A DNA stretch of 64,000 bases from an uncultured Propionibacteriaceae bacterium (GCA_938046585.1 CALIWR010000005.1:496001-560000), one strand, 5' to 3'. Counted from the stretch's first letter, positions 1-9,107 are shown. Program-made: numbers and translations. Notes: generated by a model not told the origin, from the letters alone.

Positions 1-999
1 GGTCCCGTCGGCGGCCACCACCAGTGGTGACAGGTCGGCCCCGTCCGGGCTGCGGTAGCCGGCATAGCCTCGCAGTGCCTGCGCCACCAGCCGGGCCCGG
101 TGCGGCTGCCGCTCGGCCGCCACCAGCCGCTCGGCCCGCTCGGCCGCCAGACCGGTCAGCAGTGCCGCCTTCCCGCCAGGGCCGGCGCATAGGTCCAGCC
201 ACGGCCCATCCGGAGCCGCTACCCGAGACAGCGCCACCGCCACCAGCTGCGAGCCCTCGTCCTGTACCCCGGCCCGGCCCTCACGGACTGCGCTCAGCTG
301 GGCAGGGTTACCCGAGATCATCGCCGCGTACGGCGACCAGGCGCCCGGTCTGGCGCCCTCGGCCACTAGCTCGGCCAGCGAGGCCAGGCCCGGCCGGGCC
401 GCGAGCGTGGTGTCGGGAGGCTGATTATTGGCCTCCATCACCTGTCGTGCGCCGACGCTGCCGAGTACCTCGGTGAAGGCCTGCGCGACCCAGATCGGAT
501 GGTGGTGGCGGATCGCCTGCTCCTCGACGCCGTCCAACCCCTCGGCCAGCAGGTCGACCCACGCGGCTAAGTCATGCGCCACGACCCGGCGCAGCACCGC
601 GTTGACGACTCCGGTGGCGCGTTCCCCGACCTCTGCGGCGACCAGGTCCACCGAGGAGGTCACCGCCGCATGGGCCGGGACCCGCGTCGACAGCAGCTGG
701 TGGGTTCCGAGCCGGAGCACGTCCACCACTGCCGGCTGCAGCGAGGCCAGGGGCCGCCCGGCAGCTCGTTCGAGGATCGCGTCGTAGGTGCCCCGCAGCC
801 GGCAGGTGCCGTTCAGTAGCTCGGTCGCGAAGCCGGCGTCACGTTCGTCGAGGCGACGCCGGGTCACGAGGTCACCCAGCACCAGGTTGGCGTAGCCGTC
901 GGCGGCGTTCACCGCCCGCAGTGCGTCGTACGCGGCCCGTCGGGCCGGGTCGATGCCGCGGGCTCGGCGCGGGCGAGACGGTCGCCGGCCACGGCTCAC
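1..999 (-). CDS. rsmB: 16S rRNA (cytosine-967-C5)-methyltransferase RsmB, 3' end beyond window
   Basis: This enzyme methylates C967 of 16S rRNA using S-adenosylmethionine. The visible 333 residues are open across the whole stretch and carry the N-terminal NusB-like RNA-binding domain, including the typical VVNAVLRR segment. SAM motif I (DLCAGPGGKAALL, around positions 170-210) begins the Rossmann methyltransferase domain. The catalytic cysteines lie beyond the left edge of the window. The start is the GTG at 999, which overlaps the fmt stop as GTGA, so the gene is translationally coupled to fmt. fmt followed by rsmB is a standard bacterial arrangement. Confidence 0.93.
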   Translation of the reverse strand, partial: MSRGRRPSRPRRARGIDPARRAAYDALRAVNAADGYANLVLGDLVTRRRLDERDAGFATELLNGTCRLRGTYDAILERAAGRPLASLQPAVVDVLRLGTHQLLSTRVPAHAAVTSSVDLVAAEVGERATGVVNAVLRRVVAHDLAAWVDLLAEGLDGVEEQAIRHHHPIWVAQAFTEVLGSVGARQVMEANNQPPDTTLAARPGLASLAELVAEGARPGAWSPYAAMISGNPAQLSAVREGRAGVQDEGSQLVAVALSRVAAPDGPWLDLCAGPGGKAALLTGLAAERAERLVAAERQPHRARLVAQALRGYAGYRSPDGADLSPLVVAADGT

Positions 1000-1910
1000 G
1001 TGAAGACCTCGTCGCCGGCGAGCCGGGCGCCGCGGGCCCAGTCGGGCCCAGTCATCGGGCGTTTGCCGAGCGGCTGCACCTGGAGCAGTCGTACCGCGCC
1101 GGAACCGGCCCCGACCAGTACCTCGCGTCGGCCTGCCCGGATCCGGCCGGGCCCCAGGTCCTGCTCGACCGGTTCAGCGAGCAGCACCTTGAACCGTTCC
1201 CCGCCGTACCGGGTCCAGGCTCCGGGGTCAGGGTTTGCGGCCCGTACCAGCCGGTCAATCTCTACTGCGGTCTGGGACCAGTTGATCTGGACCTGCCCGG
1301 GGTCCAGTTTGGGCGCGTACGAGACGGGCCCGGCCGCCTGCGGGACCGGCCGCTGCCCGGCCGCCACTGCGTCCAGGGTCTGGACCAGCAGCTCGGCGCC
1401 CCGCTGCGCTAGCCGCTCTAAGAGCTGCCCGGCGGTGTCGTGAGGGCCGATCGGCTCGGTCAGGGTCTGGTAAACCGGCCCGGCGTCCAATTCCGGCACG
1501 ATCTGGAAGGTCGTAGCCCCGGTGGTGTTCTCCCCGGCGAGCAGGGCCCGCTGCACCGGGGCCGCTCCCCGGTAGCGCGGCAGCAGTGAGAAGTGCAGGT
1601 TCACCCAGCCGTATTCGGCGATGGTGAGGACCCGCGGTGGCAGCAACGCCCCGTACGCGACCACCGGGCAACATTCGGGCGCGAGCTGCGCCAGCCGTTC
1701 TCGTAAGCCGGGATCGCGAGGATGGTCGGGGGTCAGTACCTCGACCCCGTTACGCAGGCCCCAGTCGGCGACCGGGCTGGGGACCGGGCGGCGGCTGCGT
1801 CCCCGGGCCGCGGCCGGCCGGGTGACCACGGCCGCCACGTCGTGGCGGGCGGCGATGGCCTCCAGGCTGGCCAAGGCGATCTGCGGGGTTCCCGCGAAGA
1901 CGACACGCAT
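996..1910 (-). CDS. fmt: Methionyl-tRNA formyltransferase
   Basis: Formylates the initiator Met-tRNA with 10-formyltetrahydrofolate in the cytoplasm. The protein has 304 residues, close to the family norm of about 310. The N-terminal formyl-transfer domain holds the catalytic triad equivalents N104, H106 and D142, with the SLLPRYRG loop at 108-115. A C-terminal OB-fold domain follows from about residue 200. The start is ATG at 1910. The 230 bp between fmt and priA hold no convincing gene; many bacteria carry peptide deformylase (def) next to fmt, and none is seen here. Confidence 0.96.
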   Translation of the reverse strand: MRVVFAGTPQIALASLEAIAARHDVAAVVTRPAAARGRSRRPVPSPVADWGLRNGVEVLTPDHPRDPGLRERLAQLAPECCPVVAYGALLPPRVLTIAEYGWVNLHFSLLPRYRGAAPVQRALLAGENTTGATTFQIVPELDAGPVYQTLTEPIGPHDTAGQLLERLAQRGAELLVQTLDAVAAGQRPVPQAAGPVSYAPKLDPGQVQINWSQTAVEIDRLVRAANPDPGAWTRYGGERFKVLLAEPVEQDLGPGRIRAGRREVLVGAGSGAVRLLQVQPLGKRPMTGPDWARGARLAGDEVFT

Positions 1911-2140
1911 GGCCGGCAGCCTACCGACGGACGCTGTATCTCAGCCCTACGCTGAGCCGATCGCCACCGTGCCCACGTCCATCGCGTTATTTCCATCGGC
2001 GGCCCTGGGCCGCTACCGTGCTCTTGGTGTCGAAGCCGACCTTATGTGGCTTTCCTCCCGAATCCTGCGCTCATACCCTGCTGTCTGCCGTCGATGCCAG
2101 CCCATATCCCGCACCTGACAGGCACTGGTCATGGGCAGTC

Positions 2141-4105
2141 TCACTCCACCGCGGCCGGGTCCACCTGGACCCGAAGCCGGCGCTGATCCTTACGGGCGGA
2201 GCGGCCCGCCTGGAAAGACTGCACGGCCCGAGAGAGCTGGGCGCCGGCGCTCAGCGGTGCCCGGGCGAACAGCCGGGAGGTCTGGTCGGTAGCAGCGACC
2301 GGTCCGAGGGCGGCGGATTCTGGGATGACCGCCAGCGCCTGGGCCAGTTCGGTCAGGATGTTCCACTCCCCCTCAGCCACGAGGAACCGTACCGCCGGCG
2401 GGAATCCGGCCTCGGCACGTTCGGCTAGTTCCCGGCTGGCGAAACCGGCTGGGTCAAGCCGCAGGAGCGCCTGGACCGCACGAGACTGGTGCGGCCCGAC
2501 CAGCAGCACGGTGCCCCCGTCGGCCCCGGGCCGTACCAGCGCGACCGCCCGCAACCACCGTCGTACGGCCTCCTCCCCGGCTCGCAGGTCGGGTCGGCCC
2601 AGCAGCGTGTTGGCATCGAGCAGCAGCGCCGCCGCGTACCCACCCTCGGCCGGCGGCTCAGCACCCGGGGTCGCCACCACCAAGGCCGGCTCGGCATCCA
2701 CCTGGTCCAGTACCCGGTCCTGAGCCGAGCGGCGTACCACGACACCAGGGAAAGCCCGGCCCAGTTCCTCCGCGGTCCGTTCCGCTCCCACCTGGTGGGA
2801 ACGCAGCCGGGTCCCCTCGCATTCACCGCAGCGCCATCCGGTGACTACCCGCCCGCACCAGCGACAGCCCAGCTGCGGGACGGGCCGGTCTAGGCCCCGG
2901 TCGCTGCGCAGCGGCCCGCCGCAGGCTGGGCACCGGGCCCGGCTGCCGCAACCGGCGCAGCTGATGGCGGCCAGGTACCCGGCCCGGGGTACCTGGACCA
3001 GCACGGGGCCCTGGGCAAGCCCGGCACGGGCCACGGTGAACGCCTCCCGCGGCAGCCGGGCAACCCGGGCTGCCGGGTCCCGATCCAAGGCAGCATCGTC
3101 GTCTCGGCTGACCCGAACGGCCGGCGCAAGACGCCGAACCCGGTCCGGGGCCAGGTCAATCGGCGCTAACCAGCCCCGTTCCACCCACGACTGAACCTCG
3201 CAGGTCCGGCCGTACGCAGCGATCAGCAGAGCCGCCCCAGTCAGGTTGCTGCGGATCGCCGCCACATCGCGGGCATGCGGGTACGGTGCCCGCTGCTCGG
3301 CGTGCAGATCGTCCCCGTCATCCCAGACACACAGCAGCCCCAGATCGACCACCGGCGCGAAGACCGCCGACCGGGTCCCGACCACAACCCGCGCCTGTCC
3401 GCGCAGGCCGCGCAGGAAGGCACGGTAGCGGGCCGAGGCTCCCAGTTCGGCCGTCTGCCGCACCACCCAGGCCTTTCCGACCCCAGCCTCCACCACTGAC
3501 GCCACGCGGGTGACGTCGCGGGTGTCCGGGACGACCACCACCGCGCTACGGCCTGAGGCCAGGGTCGCGACCGCGGCCGCCGTGATCCCGCCGGCCCAGT
3601 CCCCGACCGGCGCCGCAGCCGGGACCACCGTCCAGGCAGCCCGCGGCGAACCACCGGCCCGCAGCCGAGCCAGAAAAGCCTCGCCCTGCGGATACCACCC
3701 GAGCGCCCCAGGCTCGACCGGCGCCGGCGTCCATTCCGGCGCCGGATGGACCGGTGCGGTCTCGGTACTGGCATGCCGCGGCGGGACCGCCAACCGGACA
3801 ACATCGCTGAAGGTGCCGCCGTAGTGGTCGGCCACCGCCCTCACCAGCGCCGCTGAGACAGGCGGAAGTACCGGCTCGGCGCTGACGCTGCGAGCCAGCG
3901 GGGCCAGGGATTCCTGTTGCGAGACGGCGACCCGTTCCACCACAAAGCCGCTAACAATCCGGCCGGCGAACCGGACCCGAACCCGGGACCCCACCACCGC
4001 GGTCTGGTCCATCTCAGGCGGAACCGCATAGTCGAACGGCCGGTCCAAGTGCGGCAGGCCAAGATCGACGTACACCCGGGCAACGGGCAGCGAGATCTCG
4101 GTCAT
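2141..4105 (-). CDS. priA: Primosomal protein N' (PriA), helicase core degenerate
   Basis: PriA recognises stalled replication forks and loads the replisome. The N-terminal DNA 3'-end-binding region (about 1-110) is present. Eight zinc-binding cysteines form four CxxC pairs at 383/386, 392/395, 414/417 and 426/429. The Walker A GxTGSGKT motif expected near residue 160-170 is replaced by VPAAAPVGDW, and the DEEH box is replaced by WDDGDD at 261-266, so ATP-dependent helicase activity is unlikely. Loss of these motifs is a known feature of actinobacterial PriA, which is also shorter (654 residues) than the roughly 730 of E. coli. The gene lies between metK and fmt. Confidence 0.93.
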   Translation of the reverse strand: MTEISLPVARVYVDLGLPHLDRPFDYAVPPEMDQTAVVGSRVRVRFAGRIVSGFVVERVAVSQQESLAPLARSVSAEPVLPPVSAALVRAVADHYGGTFSDVVRLAVPPRHASTETAPVHPAPEWTPAPVEPGALGWYPQGEAFLARLRAGGSPRAAWTVVPAAAPVGDWAGGITAAAVATLASGRSAVVVVPDTRDVTRVASVVEAGVGKAWVVRQTAELGASARYRAFLRGLRGQARVVVGTRSAVFAPVVDLGLLCVWDDGDDLHAEQRAPYPHARDVAAIRSNLTGAALLIAAYGRTCEVQSWVERGWLAPIDLAPDRVRRLAPAVRVSRDDDAALDRDPAARVARLPREAFTVARAGLAQGPVLVQVPRAGYLAAISCAGCGSRARCPACGGPLRSDRGLDRPVPQLGCRWCGRVVTGWRCGECEGTRLRSHQVGAERTAEELGRAFPGVVVRRSAQDRVLDQVDAEPALVVATPGAEPPAEGGYAAALLLDANTLLGRPDLRAGEEAVRRWLRAVALVRPGADGGTVLLVGPHQSRAVQALLRLDPAGFASRELAERAEAGFPPAVRFLVAEGEWNILTELAQALAVIPESAALGPVAATDQTSRLFARAPLSAGAQLSRAVQSFQAGRSARKDQRRLRVQVDPAAVE

Positions 4106-4165
4106 GCGTTCACCCTAGAACCCTGGGCTGACGGTTTTCCCGGGCAACAGTGGCCCCGGGTACGC

Positions 4166-4186
4166 CCATGCCCGGGCCGGGCATGG
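4166..4186 (-). terminator. Hairpin downstream of metK
   Basis: An 8-bp perfect stem (CCATGCCC with GGGCATGG) and a 5-nt loop lie 14 bp past the metK stop, ahead of priA. There is no U tract, as is common for actinobacterial terminators. It could be a terminator or an mRNA 3'-end stabiliser. Confidence 0.5.
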
Positions 4187-4200
4187 TTCGTGGCTGAGGT

Positions 4201-5388
4201 CTACCCTTTGACTGCCTTGGCTAGGGCCTCGGCCCGGTCGGTCCGCTCCCAGGTGAGCTCGGGAAGTTCCCGGCCAAAGTGGCCATAGTTGGTGGTCAGC
4301 CGGTAGATCGGGCGCAGCAGGTTCAGATCCCGGATCAGGGCAGCCGGACGCAGATCGAAGACGCTGGTTACGGCCTGGCTGATCTGGTCCAGCGGCACCG
4401 ATTCGGTCCCGAAGCAGTCGACGAACAGCCCGACCGGGTGGGAACGACCGATGGCGTACGCGACCTGCACCTCGCAACGGGTAGCTAGCCCGGCCGCGAC
4501 CACGTTCTTAGCGACCCAGCGCATCGCGTACGAGGCGGAGCGGTCGACCTTGGATGGGTCCTTGCCGGAGAAGGCGCCGCCACCGTGGCGGGCCATGCCG
4601 CCGTAGGTGTCGACGATGATCTTGCGGCCGGTCACGCCGGCGTCGCCCATGGGGCCGCCGATCACGAACGATCCGGTCGGATTGACGTACACCTTCAGAT
4701 CCGGCCGGGCGATCTCGTAGGTCGCCAGTACCGGGTCGATGACTTCCCGGCGGATGTCGGCGGCGATGCTGGCCTGGGTGACGTCGGCGCGGTGCTGCGT
4801 GGACACTACGACGGTGTCGATGGCGACCGGCCGGTCTGCGTCGTACGCGATCGTGACCTGGGTCTTGCCGTCGGGGCGCAGGTAGTCGAGCCCTCCGTTC
4901 TTGCGGACCGCGGTCAGCTTCTCCGACAGGCGGTGCGCGATGTCGATCGGCAGCGGCATCAAGGTGGCGGTGTCGTTGCAGGCGTAGCCGAACATCAGCC
5001 CCTGGTCGCCGGCGCCCTGGCTGTCGAGCGCGTCCGCTGAGCCTTCGGCACGCTGCTCCTCGGCCGTGTTCACGCCCTGGGCGATGTCGGGGGACTGCGA
5101 GCCGAGCGCCACCAGCACCGCGCAGGATTCCCCGTCGAAGCCGATATCAGAGGAGGTGTACCCGATCTCAGTTACCCGCTGCCGGGCGATCTTGGCGATG
5201 TCGGCGTAGGCCTCGGTGGTGACTTCGCCGGCCACCACGACCAGGCCGGTACTGACCAGGGTCTCGACGGCGACCCGGCTCTTCGGGTCCTGCTCCAGCA
5301 GGGCGTCGAGGACCGAGTCCGAGATCGAATCAGAGACCTTGTCCGGGTGCCCCTCGGTGACGGACTCCGACGTGAACAGACGCTGCAC
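4201..5388 (-). CDS. metK: S-adenosylmethionine synthetase
   Basis: Makes S-adenosylmethionine from methionine and ATP; the enzyme is a cytosolic tetramer. The start is the GTG at 5388, which has AAGGAG six bases upstream and gives the typical N terminus VQRLFTSESVTEGHPDK; the reading frame continues 16 codons further up but without a ribosome-binding site. The protein is 395 residues. Visible signatures are EGHPDK, the GAGDQG hexapeptide and the GGGAFSGKDPSKVDRSAAY-type loop (here ending SASY), which together mark all three conserved ATP/metal-binding segments. It follows rpoZ directly; coaBC, which often sits between the two, is missing here. Confidence 0.97.
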   Translation of the reverse strand: MQRLFTSESVTEGHPDKVSDSISDSVLDALLEQDPKSRVAVETLVSTGLVVVAGEVTTEAYADIAKIARQRVTEIGYTSSDIGFDGESCAVLVALGSQSPDIAQGVNTAEEQRAEGSADALDSQGAGDQGLMFGYACNDTATLMPLPIDIAHRLSEKLTAVRKNGGLDYLRPDGKTQVTIAYDADRPVAIDTVVVSTQHRADVTQASIAADIRREVIDPVLATYEIARPDLKVYVNPTGSFVIGGPMGDAGVTGRKIIVDTYGGMARHGGGAFSGKDPSKVDRSASYAMRWVAKNVVAAGLATRCEVQVAYAIGRSHPVGLFVDCFGTESVPLDQISQAVTSVFDLRPAALIRDLNLLRPIYRLTTNYGHFGRELPELTWERTDRAEALAKAVKG

Positions 5389-5437
5389 AGTTACTCCTTG
5401 ATGGATTCGGGTCGAATGGGAGTCGGGCGATAGCACA

Positions 5438-5466
5438 CCTCACCACCGACGCCCAAGGCGGTGAGG
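5438..5466 (-). terminator. Hairpin between rpoZ and metK
   Basis: A 10-bp stem with one G-U pair (CCTCACCGCC with GGTGGTGAGG on the RNA) and a 9-nt loop lies between rpoZ and metK on the transcribed strand, 50 bp before the metK start. It could terminate the gmk-rpoZ message or attenuate read-through into metK. It does not resemble a SAM riboswitch that I know. Confidence 0.45.
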
Positions 5467-5513
5467 CTGGTGATGGACCCGACGGTTCCCTGGAGACCCG
5501 GACCCACCAGGAT

Positions 5514-5849
5514 CTACAGGTCTGAGTCGCCGAACGGGTCACCGAAGACGAAGTCGGGATCGGCGACTGCCCCGGCCATCGCTGCGGCCTCAGCTTCGGG
5601 GTCGACCGGGGTGCAGTCCAACACTCCCGCGTTGATCTCCCGCAGCGCGATCGACAGCGGTTTCTCCTGGGCGGCAGTGTCCACCAGCGGGCCCACATTC
5701 TCCAGCAGGCCCTCCCCCAGCTGCGAGTAGTACGCGTTGATCTGCCGCGCCCGCTTAGCGGCAAACAGCACCAGCCGGTACTTGGAGTCGACCTGCGACA
5801 GCAGTTCGTCGATCGGGGGATTGATGATGCCTTCAGGGTGAACCGTCAC
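5514..5849 (-). CDS. rpoZ: RNA polymerase omega subunit
   Basis: Omega helps assemble RNA polymerase by wrapping the beta' subunit. The 111-residue protein carries the family signature: PPIDELLSQVDSKYRLV near the N terminus, RARQINAYY in the middle, and KPLSIALREINAGVL. The acidic tail after residue 85 is usual in actinobacteria. The start is GTG at 5849, which overlaps the gmk stop by one base (TAGTG), so gmk and rpoZ are coupled. The gmk-rpoZ pairing is conserved across many bacteria. Confidence 0.96.
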   Translation of the reverse strand: MTVHPEGIINPPIDELLSQVDSKYRLVLFAAKRARQINAYYSQLGEGLLENVGPLVDTAAQEKPLSIALREINAGVLDCTPVDPEAEAAAMAGAVADPDFVFGDPFGDSDL

Positions 5850-6460
5850 TACGTACCTTCGCTCGTGAGTCGCTCGGGAACCTGCCGGGTGGCGTTGGTC
5901 TCATCCGAGCCCAGACCGAGTAACTGTACCAACTGGGCGACGGTGTCCGCGACCTCGTCGTTCACCACCGCGGCGTCGAACTCGTCCACCGCCGCCAGCT
6001 CATCGCGGGCCGTCTCCAGCCGCCGGGCCACGGTCGCGGCGTCCTCGGTGTCTCGGCCTCGCAGCCGGCGCTCCAATTCCTCCCAGCTCGGCGGCAGCAG
6101 GAAGACCTGATAGGCGCCCGGGAGACTGCGACGGATCTGTCGGGCGCCCGACAGATCCACCTCCAGCAGGACCTGCCGTCCAGCCGCGACAGCCTGCATC
6201 ACCGGCTGGCGCGGGGTGCCGTACCGGTGCTGACCATGAACCGTGGCCCATTCCAGCAGCTGGGAATCAGCAACCATCTGGTCGAATTCGTCGTCGGTCA
6301 CAAAGAAGTAGCTGACCCCGGCCACCTCTCCCGGGCGCGGCGCCCGAGTGGTGACCGAGGTGGACAGCCACACCTGGGGCTGACGCTGCATCAGGGCGGC
6401 GACCACTGTCCCCTTGCCGACCCCGCTGGGGCCGCAGAGGACAACCACCCGACCGGTCAC
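5849..6460 (-). CDS. gmk: Guanylate kinase
   Basis: Phosphorylates GMP to GDP, an essential step in GTP and dGTP supply. The P-loop GPSGVGKG lies at about residues 8-15, followed by the GMP-binding segment STSVTTRAPRPGEVAGVSYFF. The start is the GTG at 6460, which overlaps the mihF stop as GTGA. A longer in-frame opening to 6583 runs antisense-style through mihF and is not part of the protein. Length is 203 residues, normal for the family. It forms a coupled unit with mihF and rpoZ. Confidence 0.95.
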   Translation of the reverse strand: MTGRVVVLCGPSGVGKGTVVAALMQRQPQVWLSTSVTTRAPRPGEVAGVSYFFVTDDEFDQMVADSQLLEWATVHGQHRYGTPRQPVMQAVAAGRQVLLEVDLSGARQIRRSLPGAYQVFLLPPSWEELERRLRGRDTEDAATVARRLETARDELAAVDEFDAAVVNDEVADTVAQLVQLLGLGSDETNATRQVPERLTSEGT

Positions 6461-6771
6461 AGCACCTCGGCCTTTAATGCCGCCATCTGGTGGCGGCCGA
6501 GCCCTCGGACCCGCCGGTTCAGGGGGATGTCGAGCCTCAGCATCACCTCGGTGGCCCGTTTCTCCCCCACCCACGGCACACACTTCAGCAGATCCATCAC
6601 CTTGACGTGAGCGAGGACCTTATCGTTGTGAGCCTGATCCAGGGCCTCCTGCAGCGTGAGCTCTCGGTCTCGGACCCGTTTCTTAAACTGGGCACGAGCA
6701 CGTCGGGTCCGCGCGGCGGCCTCTCGCGCACCCTTCATCTGCTCCGGCGAAAGCCGCGGCATCACCACCAT
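6457..6771 (-). CDS. mihF: Actinobacterial integration host factor MihF
   Basis: A small nucleoid-associated DNA-binding protein unrelated to the HU/IHF fold and specific to actinobacteria. The 104-residue protein has the basic helical N-terminal half (RLSPEQMKGAREAAARTRRA) and the conserved C-terminal helix-hairpin-helix-like segment KCVPWVGEKRATEVM. The start at 6771 has GGAG six bases upstream; an ATG three codons later is an alternative. mihF-gmk is a typical actinobacterial pair. About 120 bp separate it from pyrF, leaving room for its own promoter, though I cannot pick one out with confidence. Confidence 0.93.
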   Translation of the reverse strand: MVVMPRLSPEQMKGAREAAARTRRARAQFKKRVRDRELTLQEALDQAHNDKVLAHVKVMDLLKCVPWVGEKRATEVMLRLDIPLNRRVRGLGRHQMAALKAEVL

Positions 6772-6892
6772 CGTCTTCTCCGATCTTCCCCGCAGGGGCC
6801 CCAAGCACACGGGGACATCCTGCTCCTATCCCCGGATCGGTGGATCCCCACTCCACCGTGAACAATCTAGCCAACAATGGATCGTCAGGCGG

Positions 6893-7699
6893 TCAGGCCC
6901 GCAGCCACCGGGTCACGGCCGCACGCAGGTTCTGCGGCTCAGGCCCGGCCAGCAGCACCTCCCGGCTTACGGCGGGCAGCACCTGGGCAGCGGCTGCGGC
7001 GAAAACCTGGCGCAGACCGTCGATGGTGCCGCCCTGGGCACCGATCCCAGGCGCCAGGATCGAACCGGTGAACCCGCTCAGATCACAGCCCACGTCGGTG
7101 TGGGTGGCGCCGATCACCAGCCCGACCGCATCCTGGCCACTGGCAGCGTTGAGGGCGGCAGCGTCATCGACCATCGCCTGCACGACGGTACGCCCATCGA
7201 CGCGAACCGCCTGCTGGATCTCACCGCCTTCGGGGTTGCTGGTACGGGCCAGTACGTACACGCCCCGCCCGGTGGCGTGGGCGGCTTCGAAAGCCGGCAT
7301 CAGGGAGCCGAATCCCAGGTACGGCGACAAAGTCACCGCATCCGCTGCCAGCGCGGATCCGTCGCTGAGATATGCCCGGGCATAGGCTTGCATTGTCGAA
7401 CCGATGTCTCCCCGTTTGACGTCCAAGATCACCAGAGCCCCGGCGGCCTGAGCTTCGGTGATCGTCTGCTCCAAGACCGCGATCCCGGCCGAGCCATGCG
7501 CCTCGTACAGCGCCGACTGCGGTTTGAAGGCCGCCACTCGATCCGCCAGGGCCGCCACCATCCCCCGCGATACCGCGGACAGCCCAGCCACCCCGTACGA
7601 GTGACCCCAGCGTTCGATCACGGCCGGGTGCGGGTCGATCCCGACGCACAGGGCGCCGACCTGGCTGATCCGGTCGGCCAGTCGCCGAGCGAATGTCAT
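6893..7699 (-). CDS. pyrF: Orotidine 5'-phosphate decarboxylase (type 2)
   Basis: Last step of UMP synthesis, the decarboxylation of OMP. The (beta/alpha)8 barrel of 268 residues is the longer actinobacterial/myxobacterial subfamily. The catalytic motif D93-x-K95-x-x-D98 (DVKRGD) is intact, and VGIDPHP marks the first strand. The start overlaps the pyrD stop as ATGA, so pyrD and pyrF are translationally coupled. The rest of the usual pyr operon is not next to it. Confidence 0.96.
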   Translation of the reverse strand: MTFARRLADRISQVGALCVGIDPHPAVIERWGHSYGVAGLSAVSRGMVAALADRVAAFKPQSALYEAHGSAGIAVLEQTITEAQAAGALVILDVKRGDIGSTMQAYARAYLSDGSALAADAVTLSPYLGFGSLMPAFEAAHATGRGVYVLARTSNPEGGEIQQAVRVDGRTVVQAMVDDAAALNAASGQDAVGLVIGATHTDVGCDLSGFTGSILAPGIGAQGGTIDGLRQVFAAAAAQVLPAVSREVLLAGPEPQNLRAAVTRWLRA

Positions 7700-8787
7700 C
7701 TGCTCTTCCTGTCGGGTAGGGCGTTGATCTCGGTCACCAGGGCCACGCCGTGGTAGATGAAACCGGTGTAGACCTGCACCAGCCGGGCCCCAGCGTCGAA
7801 CATCCGAGCAGCGTCAGCGGGGGTCATGATCCCGCCTACCCCAATCACGGGCAGCGTGGTGCTGGCGCAGATCCGACTCACCACCTCGAGCGCCCGGCTA
7901 GTCAGTGGAGCGCCAGACAGGCCGCCGGGCTGCGTCGCCTGCGGCTGGTCCGGCAGCGACAGGTGGTCACGGGCGAGGGTGGTGTTGGTGGCGATGATCC
8001 CTCGCCCGCCCTCATCGCCGACCACACCAACGACCTCATCCAGGTCCGCATCAGTCAGGTCCGGGGACACCTTGACGAAGATCGGGACTGGCCCCAGCGG
8101 ATGCGGGATCTGGGCAGCCTCCCGTACCAGTGCCCGCAGCAGGCTGGCCAAGTGGGCGCGGCTCTGCAGATCCCGCAGACCGGGGGTGTTGGGACTCGAC
8201 ACGTTGACTGCGATGTAGTCGGCGTAGCGGGCCAGCATCCGAAAACTCGCGGTGTAGTCAGCGATCGCCTGTTCCATCGGGACCCGCCGAGTTTTGCCCA
8301 GTGAGATTCCCAGCGGAATCCCCAAGGTCGCCTCACCGCGGCGGACCCCCTGCGCGTACAGGTGATCTGCCAGGGCCTTAGCCCCGGCATTGTTGAAGCC
8401 CATCCGGTTGATGATCGCCCCCGACGCCCGCAACCGGAACACCCGCGGGCTGTCGTTACCCGGCTGCGGCAAGGCAGTCACGGTTCCGACCTCCGCGAAA
8501 CCAAAACCTAGCGCGGCCCATGCCGGCCCGCATCGGCCATTCTTGTCCAGCCCGGCGGCCACCCCGACCCGTCCTGGGAACCGGACCCCCGCGACGGTCG
8601 TGGGCCGGTGCGGTCGTCCGCAGGCCGCGCGCAGCAGCGCCAATTGGGCCGGTGAGGCGCTGACCCGAGCCAAGCGTCCGATGAGTTCGTCGTGGATCGC
8701 TTCCGGATCTGCCCCATGTCGGTTGAACAGGACGGGGCGCAGCAACGAGGCGTACCCCGTTCGCAACAGCGAACTTCGCAGCGTCAT
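7696..8787 (-). CDS. pyrD: Dihydroorotate dehydrogenase (quinone), class 2
   Basis: Oxidises dihydroorotate to orotate with FMN and passes electrons to the quinone pool; peripheral membrane enzyme. The start at 8787 is set by a strong GGAGG five bases upstream and gives the class 2 N-terminal amphipathic segment (LRSSLLRTGYASLLRPVLF) that binds the membrane. FNNAG, VNVSSPNTPGLRDLQ (with the class 2 catalytic serine) and the C-terminal GVGGI phosphate-binding loop are all present. The protein has 363 residues. Upstream, where carA-carB commonly lie in relatives, there is no pyrimidine gene. Confidence 0.96.
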   Translation of the reverse strand: MTLRSSLLRTGYASLLRPVLFNRHGADPEAIHDELIGRLARVSASPAQLALLRAACGRPHRPTTVAGVRFPGRVGVAAGLDKNGRCGPAWAALGFGFAEVGTVTALPQPGNDSPRVFRLRASGAIINRMGFNNAGAKALADHLYAQGVRRGEATLGIPLGISLGKTRRVPMEQAIADYTASFRMLARYADYIAVNVSSPNTPGLRDLQSRAHLASLLRALVREAAQIPHPLGPVPIFVKVSPDLTDADLDEVVGVVGDEGGRGIIATNTTLARDHLSLPDQPQATQPGGLSGAPLTSRALEVVSRICASTTLPVIGVGGIMTPADAARMFDAGARLVQVYTGFIYHGVALVTEINALPDRKSR

Positions 8788-9107
8788 GAGTCCTCCGATG
8801 CTGTCTGGACCGAGCCTCGACACGGCAGCGGACGGATGGTGATGCCACCACCCACCGCCGTGTCATTGGCCCCCACCTGGATCGCCAAGACCAGTGGCCC
8901 TCCTGAGAGCGCAAGTCCGCCAACCCAGCTGTCATGCGTGAGAGCAGGATCTCCGCGGTCGAGATCGGCACGGACTCTAGCAGTCGCGGTCGCGGTGACG
9001 TCGTTTATTCCGGTCCGCAACTGGCTGTTCGTTGCAGCGCCAGGCACGTCTGCTCGCGAGACACTCTGGTCACGTTGCCTCACAGGCGACCCGTCCAGCC
9101 CGGGATC
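8788..9107. other. 320-bp stretch upstream of pyrD without a confident gene
   Basis: It presumably holds the pyrD promoter. A 99-codon minus-strand frame (8784-9083) ends in an ATGA overlap with pyrD and has some beta-strand-like character (GGPLVLAIQVGANDTAVGG), but its third-codon GC (about 70% over the last 50 codons by eye) is below that of flanking genes and I recognise nothing. A plus-strand frame also crosses the region and is no better. I leave it unassigned. Confidence 0.4.

Noticed and set aside
5389..5513. SAM riboswitch before metK
   Set aside because: Only a simple terminator-like hairpin is visible and the gap is too short for the common SAM aptamers plus expression platform.
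8784..9083. 99-codon minus-strand frame with ATGA overlap into pyrD
   Set aside because: Third-codon GC is lower than neighbouring genes and there is no recognised family; kept only as a note in the gap entry.
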